35,545 nucleotides of DNA from JBCBSP01 sp964561235 (GTDB lineage: Bacteria > Pseudomonadota > Alphaproteobacteria > Caulobacterales > Maricaulaceae), in the NCBI GenBank assembly GCA_964561235.1, contig CAZLOV010000008.1, forward strand, positions 1 to 35,545. The letters run 5' to 3'. Below, in pieces: positions 33,453-35,545 of the stretch. Numbering within the stretch: position 1 is the stretch's first letter; each line of letters opens with the position of its first letter. The notes under the pieces were generated by a model. It was given only the letters and a program-made list of their open reading frames with translations. It was not told the DNA's origin and searched no databases. The position numbers and the translations under genes are program-made.

Positions 33453-33824
33453 GATGTCCTCCGGAGAATCTGGGAAAGCGGCCTCAGCGCCGCCGCGCGG
33501 CCCGAGCCGCACCCTCTTTAGTTACATATGTAACTAATTCGGGATTGTCCGCGGAGCAAGGGGCTGGGCTCCGCATTTTGCTGGACGAACCCGCGGGTTT
33601 GCCTGATAGACAGAACGCAAGCGGCGCGTCCGGCGCCCCTTGAAGACGCTGCAGGCCGGATGCGCGCCGCAGCGCACGACCTCCGCGCAAGGCCGGAAGC
33701 CCCAAACGGACCCTGAACCCCGCGGCGTGACGCGCGCCGCGGCGGCCCTCTTTCTTTAGCGGGCCGGCTTGCGCGTCTCTGACGGTCAACGCGCGCACGC
33801 GCAGAAGGAGCCAATAAACTCAGA
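33453..33824. other. Intergenic region of 372 bases between hpd and the DHS-like gene
   Basis: Divergent control region. It holds the hpd ribosome site, the palindrome at 33518-33537, a GC hairpin CGCGGCG / CGCCGCG (33721-33727 with 33735-33741) and, near the right end, AAGGAG at 33805-33810. No convincing gene is seen on either strand. Confidence 0.6.
33518..33537. promoter_or_regulatory. Perfect 20-bp palindrome, likely operator upstream of hpd
   Basis: TTAGTTACATATGTAACTAA reads the same on both strands with no mismatch, in a short AT-rich island. Its centre is about 75 nt upstream of the hpd ATG. Size and symmetry fit a dimeric repressor site of the MarR, GntR or similar type. No regulator gene is next to it, so the binding protein is unknown. 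Confidence 0.75.
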
Positions 33825-34874
33825 ATGGACCAGATCCCCAACCGCAAGGCCGAGCTGCTTTCGCACCCGGTCCGGCATATCGACGTCACCGCGTTCGACG
33901 GCCGCCCCCTCGTGGACGCCTGGGAAGGTATGTCCTTCACCTCCCGTGACGCCGCGCGGGCCGCGCGTATCCTCCAGACCATGCTTGAAGACCGCGACTG
34001 CACGGTCATTCTCACGCTCGCAGGCTCGACCTCGGCGGGCGGCTGCATGCATGTCTGGCGCGACATGGTGCGCTACAACATGGTCGATGCGATCGTCGCC
34101 ACCGGCGCCTCGATCGTCGACATGGATTTCCTTGAGGCCATGGGCTTCAGCCACTACCAGGCGCGCGAAATCCCGGACGACCGCACCCTGCGCTCGCTCT
34201 ACATCGACCGGATCTACGACACCTACATCGATGAAGAGGAGCTTCAGGCCGTCGACCACACGATCGCGGAGATCGCCGACAGCCTGCCGGAAGGACCCAT
34301 CTCCTCGCGCGCCTTCATCGCCGCGATGGGCCGCTGGCTCGCCAACGGCGGCGCGAAAAAGGAAGGCTCGCTGATCGCGGAATGCCACAAGCACGGCGTG
34401 CCGATCTTCGTGCCGGCCTTTTCCGACTGCTCCGCCGGGTTCGGTCTCGTGAAGCACCAGGTCGAGCGGATGAAGGCGGGCCGGGGCCATGTGTCGATCG
34501 ACAGCGTGGCGGACTTCCGCGAGTTGACCGAGATCAAGATCGAGGCGGGCTCGACGGGCCTGTTCATGGTTGGCGGCGGCGTGCCGAAGAACTTCGCCCA
34601 GGACACGGTCGTGTGCGCGGAGATCCTCGGTCATGAGGATGTCGAGATGCACAAATACGCCGTGCAGATCACCGTGGCGGACGTGCGCGACGGGGCGTGT
34701 TCCTCCTCGACGCTCAAGGAGGCCTGCTCCTGGGGCAAGGTGGACGTGACGCTCGAGCAGATGGTCTTCGCCGAGGCGACGACGGTCGCGCCGGTCATGG
34801 TCTCGGACGTCTATCATCGCGGCGCCTGGCGCAATCGCCCGCGGCGGAGATTCTCGGACCGGTTTGCAATCTGA
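33825..34874 (+). CDS. Deoxyhypusine synthase-like protein
   Basis: A 349-residue homologue of deoxyhypusine synthase. Family marks are LTLAGSTSAGGC and YNMVDAIVATGASIVDMDF in the NAD-binding part, and GLFMVGGGVPKNFAQ then SSSTLKEACSWGKVDV near the end. Bacteria lack eIF5A, so these proteins must do something else; some bacterial members are reported or proposed to make homospermidine or other polyamines. The lysine that carries the butylimine in eukaryotic enzymes should lie just before the VYADAS-like segment; here that place holds Met (EQMVFAEAT). The ATG has AAGGAG only 14 nt upstream, unusually far, with no closer start in frame. It stands alone, divergent from hpd. Confidence 0.87.
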   Translation: MDQIPNRKAELLSHPVRHIDVTAFDGRPLVDAWEGMSFTSRDAARAARILQTMLEDRDCTVILTLAGSTSAGGCMHVWRDMVRYNMVDAIVATGASIVDMDFLEAMGFSHYQAREIPDDRTLRSLYIDRIYDTYIDEEELQAVDHTIAEIADSLPEGPISSRAFIAAMGRWLANGGAKKEGSLIAECHKHGVPIFVPAFSDCSAGFGLVKHQVERMKAGRGHVSIDSVADFRELTEIKIEAGSTGLFMVGGGVPKNFAQDTVVCAEILGHEDVEMHKYAVQITVADVRDGACSSSTLKEACSWGKVDVTLEQMVFAEATTVAPVMVSDVYHRGAWRNRPRRRFSDRFAI

Positions 34875-34949
34875 GCGTGCAAGGCCGCAAAAGGCGCTTT
34901 TGAGGCGCATTCGCTTTTGCGGCCGCGCCCGCTGTCTAGATTGTCCGCC

Positions 34950-34955
34950 GGGAGG
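34950..34955 (+). promoter_or_regulatory. Shine-Dalgarno GGGAGG choosing between two GTG starts
   Basis: GGGAGG overlaps the first GTG (34955), which therefore cannot be used with it. The second GTG at 34964 is 8 nt downstream and is the likely start. Confidence 0.55.
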
Positions 34956-34963
34956 TGCGCCGC

Positions 34964-35353
34964 GTGGGGAACAATCTGCTCAGCTGGATCGACGGCGAAC
35001 CGTTGATCGCGCTCATGCGTGCGCAGGGCGAGCGCAACGACGAGACGGCGAGAGCGGTCGCGCGCCTGCTGGAAAGCACGATGGCCGAACGCCGCTGCCG
35101 GCGGCTGATGTTTGATCTGACGGCTGCGGATTTCATCGAAGACGAGTTCAGCGTCATGCGCGGCGCGTCGATCATCGCGGTTTCGATCCCGCGGCCGTCG
35201 CGCGTGGCGCTGGTTGCGCTCGACGGACAGCGCGATGCGGCCCGGGTTGCGGAATCGATGTTCCGTCACGCCGGGCATGCCGCACTGACATGCGATCTGG
35301 CCGAGGAGGCGATCCGTTTCCTCCGTCTGCCCATCGGCGAAGAAAGCGCCTAG
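34964..35353 (+). CDS. Hypothetical protein, possible STAS-like fold
   Basis: A 129-residue soluble protein. Beta-alpha pattern with an LMFDLTAADFIEDEFSVM strand-helix, a hydrophobic RVALVALDG strand and a closing LAEEAIRFLRL helix. This is compatible with the SpoIIAA/STAS-like small proteins, as for the gene at 22179, but no diagnostic residue is visible. It sits between the DHS-like gene and ilvD, tail to tail with ilvD (3 nt between stops). Its function cannot be given. Confidence 0.62.
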   Translation: MGNNLLSWIDGEPLIALMRAQGERNDETARAVARLLESTMAERRCRRLMFDLTAADFIEDEFSVMRGASIIAVSIPRPSRVALVALDGQRDAARVAESMFRHAGHAALTCDLAEEAIRFLRLPIGEESA

Positions 35354-35356
35354 CGG

Positions 35357-35545
35357 TCAGTCCTGGAAGGGAAACGACGTCACCGCGCCCTCGCTCGCCG
35401 AGGCGACAAGGGCTGTATATTTCGCATAGGCGCCGGTACGATAGACGGGCGCGGGCGGGGTGAAGTCCTGCAGGCGGGCAACAAGGTTCGCATCCGTATC
35501 AATTCGGCGCGCCTCCACGTCGATGGTGATGCGGTCACCGTCCTC
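35357..35545 (-). CDS. ilvD: Dihydroxy-acid dehydratase, C-terminal end (gene continues past the window edge)
   Basis: The minus-strand frame from the window edge to TGA at 35359-35357 gives 62 residues: EDGDRITIDVEARRID at the start, then PPAPVYRTGAYAKYTALVAS and SASEGAVTS before the last FPFQD. The DGDxIxID strand and the PPAPRYxxGxxAKYxxLVSSASxGAVT ending are characteristic of IlvD, the [Fe-S] dehydratase of branched-chain amino acid synthesis. The Edd gene at the other end of the window belongs to the same superfamily but ends differently. Only about a tenth of the gene is present, so cluster residues cannot be checked. Confidence 0.88.
   Translation of the reverse strand, partial: EDGDRITIDVEARRIDTDANLVARLQDFTPPAPVYRTGAYAKYTALVASASEGAVTSFPFQD

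Overview
The window is a GC-rich, densely coding chromosomal segment of an alphaproteobacterium. The Entner-Doudoroff operon order pgl-edd-glk-eda, the TonB-dependent receptor, the AttH-type export cluster and a bchE-bchJ pair would all suit a Caulobacterales/Maricaulales/Hyphomonadaceae-like lineage. The exact taxon is an inference. No rRNA, tRNA, CRISPR array, insertion sequence or phage gene was seen. Two 10-base N runs (7732-7741 and 27260-27269) are scaffold gaps inside genes.

Layout. (1) 1-3826, plus strand: end of pgl, then edd, glk and eda, the last three overlapping by 4 nt each; this is the complete glucose-to-pyruvate/G3P Entner-Doudoroff route apart from zwf. A fused APH-like/P-loop kinase gene follows (3933-5480). 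(2) 5611-9861, minus strand: ATPase, FtsX-type permease (broken by a gap) and secreted AttH/CrtC-type lipocalin-like protein, a three-gene export system. (3) 9997-12499, plus strand: PPK2 polyphosphate kinase and an AbgT-family transporter. (4) 12509-16325, minus strand: three end-overlapping genes encoding a tandem-TetR regulator, a lyase of the fumarase/adenylosuccinate lyase superfamily that carries a signal peptide, and an M14-type carboxypeptidase. Divergent from them are a TonB-dependent receptor (16487-19576), then a secreted alpha/beta hydrolase and an SLC13/DASS anion transporter. (5) 22179-24119: a small hypothetical protein and a HerA-like ATPase. (6) 24116-27421, minus: tricorn-like S41 protease, convergent with the HerA gene and sharing a CTAG stop overlap. 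(7) 27552-28091: CBS-domain membrane protein. (8) 28155-31192, minus: alternative oxidase, then upstream bchJ and bchE (oxygen-independent chlorophyll cyclase). (9) 31295-33452, minus: small secreted protein, VOC protein and 4-hydroxyphenylpyruvate dioxygenase (hpd), with a perfect 20-bp palindrome upstream of hpd. (10) 33825-35353, plus: deoxyhypusine synthase-like protein and a small hypothetical protein; the C-terminus of ilvD enters on the minus strand at the right edge.

The most interesting stretch is 12509-22065. An exported fumarate-releasing-type lyase, a peptidase and an unusual two-headed TetR regulator lie back to back with a TonB receptor, a secreted hydrolase and a DASS dicarboxylate-type transporter. 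Read together they could form an uptake and periplasmic processing system for an N-succinyl or related tricarboxylic compound, possibly a chelator. That is a hypothesis from gene content only. Other points of note are a chlorophyll gene pair with no other photosynthesis gene in the window, a mosaic codon pattern inside the SLC13 gene, and a deoxyhypusine synthase homologue that appears to lack the catalytic lysine.
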